Assembly (NCBI GenBank): GCA_024434115.1
Contig: QMIT01000005.1
Coordinates: forward strand, 1 to 64,000
Direction: 5' to 3'
Origin: Chloroflexota bacterium
Lineage (GTDB): Bacteria > Chloroflexota > Anaerolineae > Aggregatilineales > J027
Length of the DNA: 64,000 nucleotides
Made by a program: the position numbers and the translations under genes. The notes beneath the pieces are model-generated. The model worked only from the letters and a program-made list of their open reading frames with translations. It was not told where the DNA came from and made no database searches. Every line of letters starts with the position of its first letter. Position 1 is the stretch's first letter. Below, one piece after another: positions 17,888 to 27,406 of the stretch.

Positions 17888-18937
17888 TCAAACCTCAGCC
17901 AACTGCTCATCCACCGCACCACGCAGCGATAGTTCTTTGGCGCGATGGCAGGCAACAAAATGTTCTGCATCGCCCCAACTGGCCTCTAACAACGGGGCTT
18001 CGGTTTGGCAGCGTTCAATGGCATATCGGCAGCGGGGATGGAAATAACACCCACTCGGCGGATTGGCCGGGTCAGCGACATCCCCTTCCAGCCGGATACG
18101 CTGCTGCTGGCTGCGATGGCGCGGGTTATGGATCGGCACAGCCGACATCAGTGCTTCGGTGTAGGGGTGCTTGGGATGAGCATAGAGCGCACTCGCCTCG
18201 GCTAGTTCGGCCAATTTGCCGACATACATCACATTGACCCGATCACAAATATGCCGAATCACGCTCAGATCGTGGGCGATAAACAGATAGGTCAAGCCAA
18301 ATTCTTCTTGCAGGTCTTTTAATAGATTCAAGATTTGGGCGCGAATGGAAACATCCAACGCCGAAATCGCCTCATCCGCCACCACCAACTGTGGATTGGT
18401 AGCAAGAGCGCGGGCAATCACGATGCGTTGACGTTCGCCGCCGCTGAAGGCATGGGGATAACGCCGCATGTATTCAGGTCGCAAGCCGACACGCTTCAGC
18501 AGCAGGGCCACGCGGTCTTCCAACTCACTGCCCGCCCCCAAATGATTGACCCGCAACACCTCACTGACGATCTCAAACACCGTCATGCGCGGATTGAGCG
18601 ACGAATAGGGGTCTTGGAAAATGAGACGGATTTGCTGGCGATAGGGTTTTAGTTCGTCACGGGTAAGCTTGGCTAAATCTACCGCGTCGGTGTCTTTGGC
18701 CCGATAGATAATTTCGCCGCCCGTAGGCCGATACATGCGCACCACACAGCGCCCAACGGTGGTCTTGCCACAGCCGCTTTCACCCACCAAACCTAAAGTC
18801 TCGCCGCGCTGAACGGTAAAACTGACATCATCCACCGCTTTGACGTAACTCACATTGCGGCCAAACAAGCCGCTGCGTCGTGTAAACCACATACTCAAAT
18901 TGCGTACTTCTAACAGGGGCGGTGTTTGCTCAACCAT
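17888..18937 (-). CDS. ABC transporter ATPase, OppF/DppF type
   Basis: A 349-residue ATPase of the peptide/oligosaccharide class. Walker [10 protein letters not shown], signature FSGGERQR, Walker [13 protein letters not shown], and the C-terminal oligopeptide-transporter domain with a Cys cluster ([14 protein letters not shown]). It overlaps the OppD-type gene by 8 bp. With its partner it powers uptake of the ligand bound by the family 5 binding protein of this operon. Given the alpha-xylosidase downstream, the ligand is more likely an oligosaccharide than a peptide; the family includes both kinds. Confidence 0.93.
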   Translation of the reverse strand: MVEQTPPLLEVRNLSMWFTRRSGLFGRNVSYVKAVDDVSFTVQRGETLGLVGESGCGKTTVGRCVVRMYRPTGGEIIYRAKDTDAVDLAKLTRDELKPYRQQIRLIFQDPYSSLNPRMTVFEIVSEVLRVNHLGAGSELEDRVALLLKRVGLRPEYMRRYPHAFSGGERQRIVIARALATNPQLVVADEAISALDVSIRAQILNLLKDLQEEFGLTYLFIAHDLSVIRHICDRVNVMYVGKLAELAEASALYAHPKHPYTEALMSAVPIHNPRHRSQQQRIRLEGDVADPANPPSGCYFHPRCRYAIERCQTEAPLLEASWGDAEHFVACHRAKELSLRGAVDEQLAEV

Positions 18938-19982
18938 GACTCATCTCAACTTCGACAAATTCATTTTGATAGGCGGGGTCATACATCAAACAACTGGCGG
19001 TGTGTTGTGGCGCAACCGCCGTCAGCTTCGGCTCAACTCGATTGCACAGCCCTTTGACCTGACGATCACAGCGCGTATGAAACGGGCAGCCCGTTGGCCG
19101 TTGGAATGGCGACGGCACCATGCCCTTGATCGGATCAAGCCGCTGGTGCGACAGGCCAATCTTGGGAATCGAACGCAGCAGGGCTTGGGTATAGGGATGT
19201 TTAGGATTATTAAAAATGGTATCGGCGTCGGAATTTTCGACCACGTTCCCCAGATACATCACCGCCACATCGTCGGCAATTTCCGCCACCACCCCCAAGT
19301 CGTGGGTGATGAACAAAATCGCCATGCCATAATCGGCCTGCAATTCTTTCATTAAGTCCAAAATCTGGGCTTGCGTGGTCACATCCAGCGCAGTGGTCGG
19401 CTCATCGGCAATCAATAATTTGGGATTACATGACAGGGCCATCGCAATCATGCAGCGCTGCAACATCCCGCCGCTGAGTCGAAACGGATATTCATCAATC
19501 CGTTGTTCAGGTTTGGGCAATCCTACCCGCCCTAGCAGTTCAATCGTGCGATTCCGCGCCTCCGCTTTGGAAGCATCGCTGTGGAGGAGGATAGCCTCCA
19601 TAATTTGATTGCCGACGGTGTAATTTGAACTGAGCGAACTCATCGGTTCTTGGAAAATCATCGAAATCTCGTTGCCGCGAATCCGCCGAACATCCACTCC
19701 AGTGGGTCTAAGGGTCGCAATATCAATCGTTTTGGTTGTGCCGTCGGGTCGGGGTTGATGATACAGGATACTGCCCGATACAACTCTGCCGGGCCGCCGC
19801 ACAATTTGTAGGATAGCGCGGGCCGTCACACTCTTGCCGCTGCCACTTTCCCCCACCAAACAGAGTGTCTTGCCGCTCTGGATGGAAAGCTCAACCCCAT
19901 CTACCGCACGGACAACCCCTTCATCAGTGAAGAAGTGGACTTTTAGATCATGAATTTCGAGCAAAGCATTGGTCATCGTCAC
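18930..19982 (-). CDS. ABC transporter ATPase, OppD/DppD type
   Basis: A 350-residue ATPase. Walker [13 protein letters not shown], signature LSGGMLQR, Walker [14 protein letters not shown]-loop FITHDLGV, and C-terminal Cys-containing domain ([16 protein letters not shown]). It follows the DppC-type permease after 9 bp and overlaps the OppF-type gene, so the two ATPases are translated together and form the nucleotide-binding heterodimer. Confidence 0.93.
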   Translation of the reverse strand: MTMTNALLEIHDLKVHFFTDEGVVRAVDGVELSIQSGKTLCLVGESGSGKSVTARAILQIVRRPGRVVSGSILYHQPRPDGTTKTIDIATLRPTGVDVRRIRGNEISMIFQEPMSSLSSNYTVGNQIMEAILLHSDASKAEARNRTIELLGRVGLPKPEQRIDEYPFRLSGGMLQRCMIAMALSCNPKLLIADEPTTALDVTTQAQILDLMKELQADYGMAILFITHDLGVVAEIADDVAVMYLGNVVENSDADTIFNNPKHPYTQALLRSIPKIGLSHQRLDPIKGMVPSPFQRPTGCPFHTRCDRQVKGLCNRVEPKLTAVAPQHTASCLMYDPAYQNEFVEVEMSHG

Positions 19983-19991
19983 ATATCCTCA

Positions 19992-21173
19992 TCAATGATA
20001 GGGGTCGGCGGCGTCGCGCAGGCCATCACCCAAAAAGTTAAAGGCCAGCACGGTAATCACGACGGCCAAGCCGGGAATGAGCAACCAAGGGGTATTGGCA
20101 ATCGCCGGGATATTTTGGGCTTCATGCAGCATCACCCCCCAACTGACGACGGGTTTACGTAGCCCCAATCCCAAAAAGCTGAGGGCCGTTTCCCCCAAAA
20201 TCATGCCGGGAATCGCCAGCGTCACCGAGGCAATAATATGGCTCATAAACGAGGGAATCATGTGACGGGTGATAATACGCAGGCGGGGCACGGAATCCAG
20301 TTCCGCCGCGACAACAAAATCTTCCTCGCGCAGCGACAAAAACTTGCCTCGCACCACCCGCGCCATCCCCGTCCAGCCAAGCAGGGAGAGGATGATGGTG
20401 ATGCCAAAATAGACCGCCACCGGACTCCAACGCGGCGGCACGGCGGTGGCTAATGCCATCCACAGCGGAATATCGGGAACCGAACGCAGCACTTCAATAA
20501 GGCGCTGAATAAAGTTGTCTACTATTCCGCCGATTAGACCAGAGATGCCGCCGAGCAAAATGCCCAGTCCAAGACTAAGGAACACCCCGACCAGACCGAT
20601 GGACAGCGAAATCTGTGCCCCATAAATCATGCGGCTCCACAAATCATGTCCGGTGTCGTCCGCCCCCAGAAAATAAAAGGGGTCGCCTGCCTCAACCGGG
20701 CCCAAAAAATGTACATCCCATTTGACGGAGAGTTTGTTCATCAATGGAACTGGGATGCCCCCAAACCCAATTTGATATTCTTCGCCTTTGACAAAAAAGC
20801 CCAAGCGGATTTTCTTTTCCTTGTCTTCGGTATAGGTGCGTTTATAGGTCATCGGGTCGGTTTTTTGTTTATAGGCATACACAAAGGGTGAAAATTGACC
20901 GTTGTCAAAAAGATGCACGCTTTGGGGTGGGGCTTGGGTATAGTGCTTGGAATAGAACTCTTTGGTAAAGGGGGCAAAAAACCCGGCAAAAAAGGCGACA
21001 AAGTAGAAAGTGAAGATTATCACCAAACTCATCATCGCCAAGCGGTGTTTGCGGAATTTCCACCACATCAAACGCCACTGTGAGGCCACCAGAATTTTCG
21101 GGGCGTCGGTTTCTTCGACAGTCGTCGCTTCGGCGGGCACTCGTTTGGGAAAAGGTATCACGCGATGGGCCAT
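19992..21173 (-). CDS. ABC transporter permease, OppC/DppC type
   Basis: A 393-residue inner-membrane protein. Cytoplasmic N-terminal tail, a first membrane segment at about 48-70, then a large external insertion (about 75-170) seen in many sugar-linked members of this class, and a block of further membrane segments with the EAA-like loop (AAELDSVPRLRIITRHMIP). It ends GDGLRDAADPYH, the usual C-terminus. It forms the channel with the DppB-type protein encoded 11 bp upstream. Confidence 0.93.
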   Translation of the reverse strand: MAHRVIPFPKRVPAEATTVEETDAPKILVASQWRLMWWKFRKHRLAMMSLVIIFTFYFVAFFAGFFAPFTKEFYSKHYTQAPPQSVHLFDNGQFSPFVYAYKQKTDPMTYKRTYTEDKEKKIRLGFFVKGEEYQIGFGGIPVPLMNKLSVKWDVHFLGPVEAGDPFYFLGADDTGHDLWSRMIYGAQISLSIGLVGVFLSLGLGILLGGISGLIGGIVDNFIQRLIEVLRSVPDIPLWMALATAVPPRWSPVAVYFGITIILSLLGWTGMARVVRGKFLSLREEDFVVAAELDSVPRLRIITRHMIPSFMSHIIASVTLAIPGMILGETALSFLGLGLRKPVVSWGVMLHEAQNIPAIANTPWLLIPGLAVVITVLAFNFLGDGLRDAADPYH

Positions 21174-21184
21174 GTGGATTTCCT

Positions 21185-22186
21185 CTATTTCGACTCAAAG
21201 CGGATACGCGGATCAAGCCACGCCAGCAAAATATCCGACAGCAGCATTCCGGTAATGGTGAGCAGACTAAGCAGCATCAGGAACCCGGCGGCCAAAAACA
21301 TATCTTGCTGTTTAAGCGCTTGCAGCAAGATGGGGCCGCTGGTGGGTAAATTCAAAACAATCGAGATAATGGCTTCACCTGCGATCAACCCCGGCAGTAC
21401 CCACCCCAACGTGCTGACAAACGGATTCATGGCTTGGCGCAGGGGATACTTAATCAGGAGTTTCCATTCGGGCAGGCCTTTGGCACGCGCCGCCTCCACA
21501 TAGGGTTTATGAAGCTCATCCAGCAAATTGGCCCGCATCACACGGATTAACCCAGCGGTCCCGGAGATACCAATGATAATCATGGGAATCCACAGATGCT
21601 TGAGCAGGTCAATCACTTTGGCAAATGACCAAGGCGCTTGTTCATATTCGTCCGAAAACAGGCCGGTCACGCTAATCCCGCCATATTTAAAGGAGATAAA
21701 GACCAGCACCAGCGCGATGAGAAAACCGGGGGTAGCCAGACCCAAAAAACCAATGAAGCTGAAAAAATAATCCGCGAAGCTGTATTGACGTACCGCCGAC
21801 AGCACCCCGATGGGCAGGGCGATCATCCATGTAAAGACAAAACTGGACAGCGACACTGCCAGTGTCATCCCCATGCGATCGGTAATCATTTGTTCGGAGG
21901 AGACATTGTAATAAAAGGAGTAACCGAAATCACCATGCACGACAATATTTTCAACCCATTTGTAGTATTGGACATAAACTGGCTCATTCAAGCCATAACG
22001 TTCACGCATCGCTTCTTCAAATTCGGGTGTCCATGTAGTGCCGCCCGTCTGTTGATTACGCATATTTTCCAACATGACCGTGACGTAATCGCCGGGGGGG
22101 AGTTGAATGGTCACAAAAACCAAGATTGAAATAATGTACATGGTGGGAATCACCAGCAGCAGCCGTTTTAAGACATATTTCGCCAC
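21185..22186 (-). CDS. ABC transporter permease, OppB/DppB type
   Basis: A 333-residue inner-membrane protein with six predicted membrane segments. The EAA-like loop EAARAKGLPEWKLLIKYPLR and the closing LAWLDPRIRFESK are characteristic. The external loop after segment 1 (residues about 35-100) is long, as in cellobiose/xyloglucan-type transporters. AAGGAGGTG precedes the start, and two stem-loops separate the gene from the binding-protein gene upstream. Confidence 0.93.
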   Translation of the reverse strand: MAKYVLKRLLLVIPTMYIISILVFVTIQLPPGDYVTVMLENMRNQQTGGTTWTPEFEEAMRERYGLNEPVYVQYYKWVENIVVHGDFGYSFYYNVSSEQMITDRMGMTLAVSLSSFVFTWMIALPIGVLSAVRQYSFADYFFSFIGFLGLATPGFLIALVLVFISFKYGGISVTGLFSDEYEQAPWSFAKVIDLLKHLWIPMIIIGISGTAGLIRVMRANLLDELHKPYVEAARAKGLPEWKLLIKYPLRQAMNPFVSTLGWVLPGLIAGEAIISIVLNLPTSGPILLQALKQQDMFLAAGFLMLLSLLTITGMLLSDILLAWLDPRIRFESK

Positions 22187-22230
22187 GTTGACACCTCCTT
22201 TGAGTCTACGGTGGATGAGCCTAGTATGTC

Positions 22231-22324
22231 GTAACTGAGCCGAGGCTGAAAGTCCCCCTGCATCGGAGAACTTTCAGCACGCTCGTTACAGAGTTAGAAG
22301 ATCAGCGTGGGAGAAATGCTGATC
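22231..22324 (-). other. Two stem-loops between binding-protein and permease genes
   Basis: Hairpin one spans 22231-22289 (GTAACTGAGC against GCTCGTTAC with inner CTGAAAGT/ACTTTCAG). Hairpin two spans 22300-22324 (GATCAGC against GCTGATC). Neither has a T tract. They probably act as 3'-end barriers that leave more binding-protein message than permease message. Confidence 0.7.
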
Positions 22325-22335
22325 GTTCTAGCCAT

Positions 22336-24282
22336 TTATTCGCTCTTGAAATACCACTGTTCGGGGAAGGCGATGGCGACGCCGCCGGGGTTCCAACCAT
22401 TCACCCACGACGCGGGCACATTACCCAGCTTGGCGCTTAATGGGCGATAGCTCTCATTGGCGCTCGAAATACCGATAACAAAGAAGTTGTCGGCGTCATA
22501 TTGCAGCACCTGTGACATCAATTCAATGCGCTGTTCACTGGTTGGCGCTTGCAGTACGCTCTCATAGAGATCAATCAAGTCTTTGATTTCTTGGGGTGGT
22601 TCAATACCAGCGGGGTTCTCGGGTGTCTTATACCAGATTGCCCAGCCATTGCCCCAGATCGCTTGACCATGCACGGGCACGAAGTAGCGCGGATCGAGAA
22701 TCGCGGTGATACCAAAACCGCCTTCGCCCGTGAAGATAGTCGCTTCCATGCTGTTGTCTTCCGCAGCCTGCGTCCAGACTTCGTTATCTACCGAGTTGAT
22801 GATCATGTCCACACCGACTTCGGCAAAATAGCCCTTCAACAGTTCGGCCACATCCAAAAACCTTAGACCGTAGTCATTGATTTGCACAGTAAACACGACG
22901 GAGAGTTTTTCGCCAGTGGCGGGGTTAATACGCCAACCCTCGCCGTCTTTGTCCGGCAGCACTTTGTCGAGAGTTTCGTTGGCGAGATCAACGTTGTATT
23001 CCAAATATTGGGTGGTCAGTTGTTCATTGTACAGCGGAGAATCCTCTAGCGGCGAAAGTTGACGCGGAACGCCCTGACTGAAATATACGATGTCAATGAT
23101 TTCCTGACGGTCAATAGCATGGGACATGCCAACACGGAAATCCTTTTGGCTAAACACTTCGCCCAAGACGGGGTGGGTCATATTGAACATGACGCTGACC
23201 GTACCACCACCCTCGCTCTTGACCGGGTAAATCGCCAGACCGGATTCATCCTGATATTCAAAGAACAACGGACGCTGTTCGTCGGTGGTGTTTGCCATCG
23301 TGTCATACTTGCCCGCCAACACGTCTACCAACATAGTTTCGTTGTCTTGATAGAGTGAACCGACAATGCGATCCATATAAGGGAGTTGATTGCCCGCGCT
23401 GTCTACCCAATAGTAGTAGGGGTTGCGTTCGGCCACAAACTGCGTGCCCGTGCCGAGCGGTTCGGTATAGACCCATGGGAACATGGTGGGGTAGTTCACA
23501 TCGCGGCTGATGACGGCAGGATCAGTGCCGGGGCCAACCGCCGAATGTGCTTGGAACAGGGATACCCAGTCGGTGGCACCTTCGGTTTGGGCAATCAGTT
23601 CATCAATGCCATCGGGGTTGTAGTCAATATGGAATTGTTCCAGATAGTGCTTGGGCGCGGTCACCAATTCCCAGCCGGGCCAGCCGCACATGTTGATGAG
23701 GAACATGCCATAGGAGACGTCGAAGGTAATGGTAAAGGTGGTGTCGTCAATCTTTTCGGCGACGGGGGTAGCATCACTGGGGCGCAACCAGCCAGCCGGG
23801 AATGTCCCCGCGTTGAGTTCTTCATTCGCCATAATGTCGTTAATGGCAAACAATACGTCGTCGGAGGTGAAGGGGAAACCATCTGACCATTTCAGGCCTT
23901 CACGCAGGTGGAAGGTATAGACTTTCGCGTCTTCGCTGACTTCGACACTTTCGGCGATATTCGGAACCCAGTCGCTATAGCTTTCGTTCCAATTGACCAG
24001 ACCCTTCCAGAATGTCCAGAAAACCATTTGGCTGGCCCAGAAGCCATCGCCTACAAACGGGTCGTCAAAGTCGCCGCCATAGGTGCCAATTTCGGAACCG
24101 GGCAGGCTGATGACACGGGGATTGCTGGGCAGACGTTCTTCAACCGGGGGCAGTTCACCCGCCGCAACACGTTCGGCCAACATCGGAGATTCATGATACT
24201 GCCCGTCTTGGGCTTGGCTGGGGTGGGGGACGATGGCGACAAGTAAGGCCAGAACAAAACAAAATACTAAAAAGCGTTTCAT
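22336..24282 (-). CDS. Extracellular solute-binding protein family 5 (oligosaccharide/peptide)
   Basis: A 648-residue exported binding protein. Signal peptide (MKRFLVFCFVLALLVAIV, cleavage near SQAQDG), no lipobox Cys in the usual place. The family 5 signature region lies near YTFHLREGLKWSDGFPFT and an internal motif FRVGMSHAIDRQEI is intact. It is homologous to the binding protein at 44391-46289 (shared start of the mature chain, MYNEAPMLAE in one and YHESPMLAE in the other, and shared VAAG-LPPVEERLP). Context (alpha-xylosidase, beta-galactosidase, alpha-fucosidase nearby) suggests xyloglucan oligosaccharides. First gene of its operon, behind a leader of roughly 300 bases. Confidence 0.92.
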   Translation of the reverse strand: MKRFLVFCFVLALLVAIVPHPSQAQDGQYHESPMLAERVAAGELPPVEERLPSNPRVISLPGSEIGTYGGDFDDPFVGDGFWASQMVFWTFWKGLVNWNESYSDWVPNIAESVEVSEDAKVYTFHLREGLKWSDGFPFTSDDVLFAINDIMANEELNAGTFPAGWLRPSDATPVAEKIDDTTFTITFDVSYGMFLINMCGWPGWELVTAPKHYLEQFHIDYNPDGIDELIAQTEGATDWVSLFQAHSAVGPGTDPAVISRDVNYPTMFPWVYTEPLGTGTQFVAERNPYYYWVDSAGNQLPYMDRIVGSLYQDNETMLVDVLAGKYDTMANTTDEQRPLFFEYQDESGLAIYPVKSEGGGTVSVMFNMTHPVLGEVFSQKDFRVGMSHAIDRQEIIDIVYFSQGVPRQLSPLEDSPLYNEQLTTQYLEYNVDLANETLDKVLPDKDGEGWRINPATGEKLSVVFTVQINDYGLRFLDVAELLKGYFAEVGVDMIINSVDNEVWTQAAEDNSMEATIFTGEGGFGITAILDPRYFVPVHGQAIWGNGWAIWYKTPENPAGIEPPQEIKDLIDLYESVLQAPTSEQRIELMSQVLQYDADNFFVIGISSANESYRPLSAKLGNVPASWVNGWNPGGVAIAFPEQWYFKSE

Positions 24283-24380
24283 AGTTTATGCTCCTGAACT
24301 CATAAAGGTTAGAGGTACAAACAGGTGCGCCTAAGTCTTATCGAATGTGGACTGCTCCTTTCCAAAAAAACCTCTTCAGC

Positions 24381-24431
24381 TTAAGGGGACACGTGAGAAG
24401 ACCAGTGTTCTCCTCACGTTTTGCCCCTTAA
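24381..24431 (-). other. Long leader hairpin of the transporter operon
   Basis: TTAAGGGG (24381-24388) pairs with CCCCTTAA (24424-24431) and ACGTGAG (24391-24397) with CTCACGT (24413-24419). It lies in the presumed 5' leader, about 100 bases before the binding-protein start. Minus-strand sequence after it has a run of seven T about 10 bases downstream, so it could be an attenuator or simply protect the message. Confidence 0.5.
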
Positions 24432-24584
24432 AGCCGATAAGGAGTGTCTAAGCGTCGGAGGATAATGTTGGATAAGCCGAAGACTAAAACAGAGGGTGTT
24501 GCCCGCGAAAATTCGGCGAGGCCGACGAAATTGCCTAACAAAATATTTCTTGACCTTCTGTATATCTAGCTCGGCAATAAAAAA

Positions 24585-24600
24585 TTGTGAACACTCACAA
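24585..24600. promoter_or_regulatory. lac-like operator A (TTGTGA-ACAC-TCACAA)
   Basis: TTGTGAACACTCACAA has the same half-sites as the symmetric E. coli lac operator (TTGTGAGCGCTCACAA) and differs only at three central bases. It lies just downstream of a minus-strand -10-like TATAAC (24608-24603), i.e. over the start point of the transporter operon. Confidence 0.8.
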
Positions 24601-24602
24601 CA

Positions 24603-24629
24603 GTTATACCACAAATTCTAAAAAAGCAA
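24603..24629 (-). promoter_or_regulatory. Possible promoter of the transporter operon
   Basis: On the minus strand TTGCTT (24629-24624) and TATAAC (24608-24603) are 15 bp apart. Spacing is short and the -35 is weak, but the position directly upstream of operator A makes sense. Confidence 0.4.
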
Positions 24630-24731
24630 AAAAATCTTTTTATCATGTTTTATGGCCGAATTACCAAGCAATTGATCCGCGCCAGTAGGCCATTATCTTT
24701 ACAAATTTCATTCAATTGACAGAGGCTTGAT

Positions 24732-24760
24732 TTGAAAATTTGTGAATGCTCACATATAAT
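24732..24760 (+). promoter_or_regulatory. Promoter of the LacI gene with operator in its spacer
   Basis: TTGAAA (24732-24737), a 17-bp spacer and TATAAT (24755-24760): a near-consensus promoter reading toward the LacI gene. The spacer ends exactly with operator B, so bound repressor would block polymerase. Confidence 0.8.
24741..24754. promoter_or_regulatory. lac-like operator B (TGTGA-ATGC-TCACA)
   Basis: TGTGAATGCTCACA, perfect arms TGTGA/TCACA, same half-site as operator A and 156 bp from it. It fills the promoter spacer of the LacI gene, which suggests autorepression and possibly looping between A and B. Confidence 0.8.
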
Positions 24761-24864
24761 TCAACCAATGGCTTTGGGCGATCAAACCCAAAATCTCGAC
24801 AGCGTTCTCTGCCTTCAGTAAACTCGTAGTGATAAAAAGCCGATGATGATTCAGTTAGGTTGAT

Positions 24865-25884
24865 ATGAAAACAAAACGTCCGACGCTTTACGATGTGGCC
24901 CGTGAAGCGAATGTGTCCTACCAAACGGTCTCGCGGGTCATTAACGATAAAGCGCATGTCTCCGAAGAAACCCGTGAACGTGTTCAAAAAGCCATAAAAA
25001 CACTGGGGTTTAGGCCCAACCGCGCTGCCCAGATTATGCAAACCGAGCGCTCGGATACGATTGAAGTGGTGTTGTTCTACTCCGGCTTCAATCTGTTCCT
25101 CTACGAAATGGCGCGGATTGTGCAGCAGTTGGGTTATCACTTTGTGATCTCCGCCATTACCGATGCTGATTTTGCAAGGACGCTCGAAAGTGCGGCGTCG
25201 CGGTTTGTGGACGGCCTTATCATCGTGCCTGATACGCGACTGCGGGGGGACTATGAAGAATTAAAAGCGCTGACCGGGGGTATCCCATTTATTCAGGTCG
25301 GTGCTCCACTGGGCGCGAGTGTGCCCTCCGTCATCTATGACCAAGTGCAGGGCGCACGCCTTGCCACCCAACATTTGATTGATCTGGGCCACCAAAATAT
25401 CGCCGAAATTAGCGGCCCGCTGCGGAATCAAGATGGCTATGATCGGCATAACAGTTGGATGGCGACCCTTAGGGAAGCGGGTTTGGAGATGGGCGTCAGC
25501 ATCGAATCAGATTTCACGATTGACGGCGGCTATCAGGCCATGCGGCATCTTTTGGAGAGCGAGGCTGAATTCACTGGCGTGTTTATCGCCAACGACTCAA
25601 TGGCCTTTGGAGCACATACGGCGATACGGGAATATGGCCTGCGTGTGCCAGATGATATTTCGATTGTTAGCTTCGATGACATTCCCGAATCGGCTCATTT
25701 CGTGCCGGGGCTGACCACCGTGCGCCAAGATTTTACTCTCTTGGGGCGCATGGCCGTCGAATATCTGGTGGAGTTGATCGAAAACCCCCACACCGCGATT
25801 CATCAGCGGGTTTTGCAGCCCAAGCTGATTATCCGTGAAAGCACAGCCGCGTTGACCGACCAACGGGTCAACATCACCCGCTAA
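24865..25884 (+). CDS. LacI-family repressor with lac-repressor-like recognition helix
   Basis: A 339-residue regulator. Its DNA-binding segment LYDVAREANVSYQTVSRVIN is very close to that of E. coli LacI, including the Tyr-Gln-x4-Arg recognition residues (SYQTVSR), and it has the same HVS-x-x-TRE hinge start. The effector domain follows from about residue 60 to the end, closing with LIIRESTA. Both palindromes upstream have lac-operator half-sites, which fits the recognition residues. It probably controls the divergent transporter/alpha-xylosidase operon and itself. The inducer is unknown; a xyloglucan-derived sugar is likely. Confidence 0.93.
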   Translation: MKTKRPTLYDVAREANVSYQTVSRVINDKAHVSEETRERVQKAIKTLGFRPNRAAQIMQTERSDTIEVVLFYSGFNLFLYEMARIVQQLGYHFVISAITDADFARTLESAASRFVDGLIIVPDTRLRGDYEELKALTGGIPFIQVGAPLGASVPSVIYDQVQGARLATQHLIDLGHQNIAEISGPLRNQDGYDRHNSWMATLREAGLEMGVSIESDFTIDGGYQAMRHLLESEAEFTGVFIANDSMAFGAHTAIREYGLRVPDDISIVSFDDIPESAHFVPGLTTVRQDFTLLGRMAVEYLVELIENPHTAIHQRVLQPKLIIRESTAALTDQRVNITR

Positions 25885-25900
25885 CAAAACGGCTTTTTAA

Positions 25901-25942
25901 AGCCCCTCCCCATTGTATGGAGAGGGGTTTGGGGTGGGGAGA
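25901..25942. repeat. C-rich dispersed repeat, copy A
   Basis: A 42-bp palindromic element between convergent genes (LacI and alpha-fucosidase). Arms CCCCTCCCC and GGAGAGGGG pair. It is an inverted copy of the first half of copy C at 54661 (about 35 of 41 positions alike by eye). It may double as a bidirectional terminator. Confidence 0.7.
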
Positions 25943-25946
25943 GACC

Positions 25947-27383
25947 CTACTCAATTTTTAAGACAAACGCAGGCTCCATTGGCCGCACATTCGGCAATTT
26001 GACCCTCACCCCTTCGGTGCTGGATACCCATGTGACGGGCGCATCTATCCCCAGCAGTTGGATCTTCTGAATCGGCGGTAAATCAAACCCGGAATTCTTG
26101 CCCAGCGACTGTATCATCACTTCGCCATCATCCGGCCAGCCCATCACAATTGCAAACAGGGTGTTCCCTTTGGTCGTAAACCGAATATCGCGGGCCGTAA
26201 ACGCAGGCTGATTGGCATCCTGAAAGTGACCGCCGACAATCTGGGTGGGACCTTCGCCAAAAACTCGGAAGGGGCGGGTTCCATAAATCGCCTCACCATT
26301 GATGGCTAACCAGCGACCAAAATCACGCAGATAACCCGCTTCAATTTCGGGGATTGTGCCATCACTGCGCGGGCCGATATTCAACAGCAGGTTGCCATTT
26401 TTGCTAACAATATCAATCAGATCATGCAGCAGAGTCGCAAAAGATTTGTAATCGGGGTCGGCGATGTGACACCACGAATTTTTGGACATCGAGGTGCAGG
26501 TCTGCCACGTTTGGGGGCGAATGTCACTCGGTTGGCCGCGCTCCATATCAAAAACCGCCGTGCCATCCGGGAAGCTGTCCTGTTTGTAATTGATAACGCC
26601 CTCAATCCCCTGATTGTAATAATAGGCCGCGAAGCGTTGCAGATAGGGCGCAAAAACAATCTGCCGAATCCACCAATCGAAGTAAAATAACTGCGGTTGA
26701 TATTTATCCACCAGTTCGGAGGAGCGCCTCAGCCAATCCTCCAAAAATTTCCCGTCGGGGCGAGGCTGCCAATCGTTACTATCAAACAATTCAGGCTGAT
26801 CGAAATTCGGGCCGGGGTGGGCCGGGCCATAAAAATCGGCATAGGCCGGGTCTTGCACATCCGAATCAAACTGCCGACCCCCATTCATAAACCACCAGTG
26901 TTCGGCGCGATGGCTCGATAGGCCAAACGTAAGTCCCTGTGCCCGAACAGCGGCGGCCAGTTCGCCAATCACATCCCGTTTTGGCCCCATCTTGGCGGCT
27001 GTCCAGCGCGATGAGGCACAGTCATACATCGCAAACCCATCATGATGTTCGGCGACAGGCACGATATATTTGGCCCCAGCCTCCTTAAACAAACTGGCCC
27101 ATTCCGCCGGGTCAAATTTTTCCGCCCGAAACTGGGGGATGAAATCCTTATAACCAAAACGGGTATGCTCGCCATACGTTTGGCGGTGATGCTCAAAGGC
27201 ACGGCTGCCCTGCATGTACATATTACGCGAATACCACTCGTTGTCGAAGGCCGGTACTGAGAAAATCCCCCAATGGATAAAAATGCCGAATTTGGCGTCT
27301 TGATACCATGTCGGGATGGTAAAGTGCGCCAGTGATTCCCATGTTGGCTCAAAAGCCCCGTTCATAGATGTCATGATAAACAA
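25947..27383 (-). CDS. Glycoside hydrolase family 29 alpha-L-fucosidase
   Basis: A 478-residue GH29 enzyme without signal peptide. The N-terminal barrel has WYQDAKFGIFIHWGIFSVPA, the family hallmark, the HHDGF box, and predicted nucleophile Asp236 in LFYFDWWIRQ. LLNIGPRSDGTIP near residue 340 is also typical. It releases alpha-L-fucose with retention. It follows the GH42 beta-galactosidase gene after 23 bp. Fucosidase, galactosidase and the nearby alpha-xylosidase together match the Fuc-Gal-Xyl side chain of xyloglucan. Confidence 0.93.
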   Translation of the reverse strand: MFIMTSMNGAFEPTWESLAHFTIPTWYQDAKFGIFIHWGIFSVPAFDNEWYSRNMYMQGSRAFEHHRQTYGEHTRFGYKDFIPQFRAEKFDPAEWASLFKEAGAKYIVPVAEHHDGFAMYDCASSRWTAAKMGPKRDVIGELAAAVRAQGLTFGLSSHRAEHWWFMNGGRQFDSDVQDPAYADFYGPAHPGPNFDQPELFDSNDWQPRPDGKFLEDWLRRSSELVDKYQPQLFYFDWWIRQIVFAPYLQRFAAYYYNQGIEGVINYKQDSFPDGTAVFDMERGQPSDIRPQTWQTCTSMSKNSWCHIADPDYKSFATLLHDLIDIVSKNGNLLLNIGPRSDGTIPEIEAGYLRDFGRWLAINGEAIYGTRPFRVFGEGPTQIVGGHFQDANQPAFTARDIRFTTKGNTLFAIVMGWPDDGEVMIQSLGKNSGFDLPPIQKIQLLGIDAPVTWVSSTEGVRVKLPNVRPMEPAFVLKIE

Positions 27384-27406
27384 ATTTCCTTTTTTCTTTT
27401 AGTGCA

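Larger units (their letters stand above)
24283..24864. other. Divergent control region between binding-protein operon and LacI gene
   Basis: No gene. The 582 bp contain a leader hairpin (24381-24431), two lac-like operators (24585-24600, 24741-24754) and one promoter for each direction, described separately. AT-rich between 24600 and 24720. Confidence 0.7.

Noticed and set aside
23386..23886. 166-codon plus-strand frame opposite the family 5 binding protein
   Set aside because: Antisense to a clear gene, no family features and no convincing start signal.
24585..24754. The two TGTGA...TCACA palindromes as CRP sites
   Set aside because: The half-sites are separated by four bases, not six, and lie beside a LacI gene with matching recognition residues; they are better read as lac-like operators.
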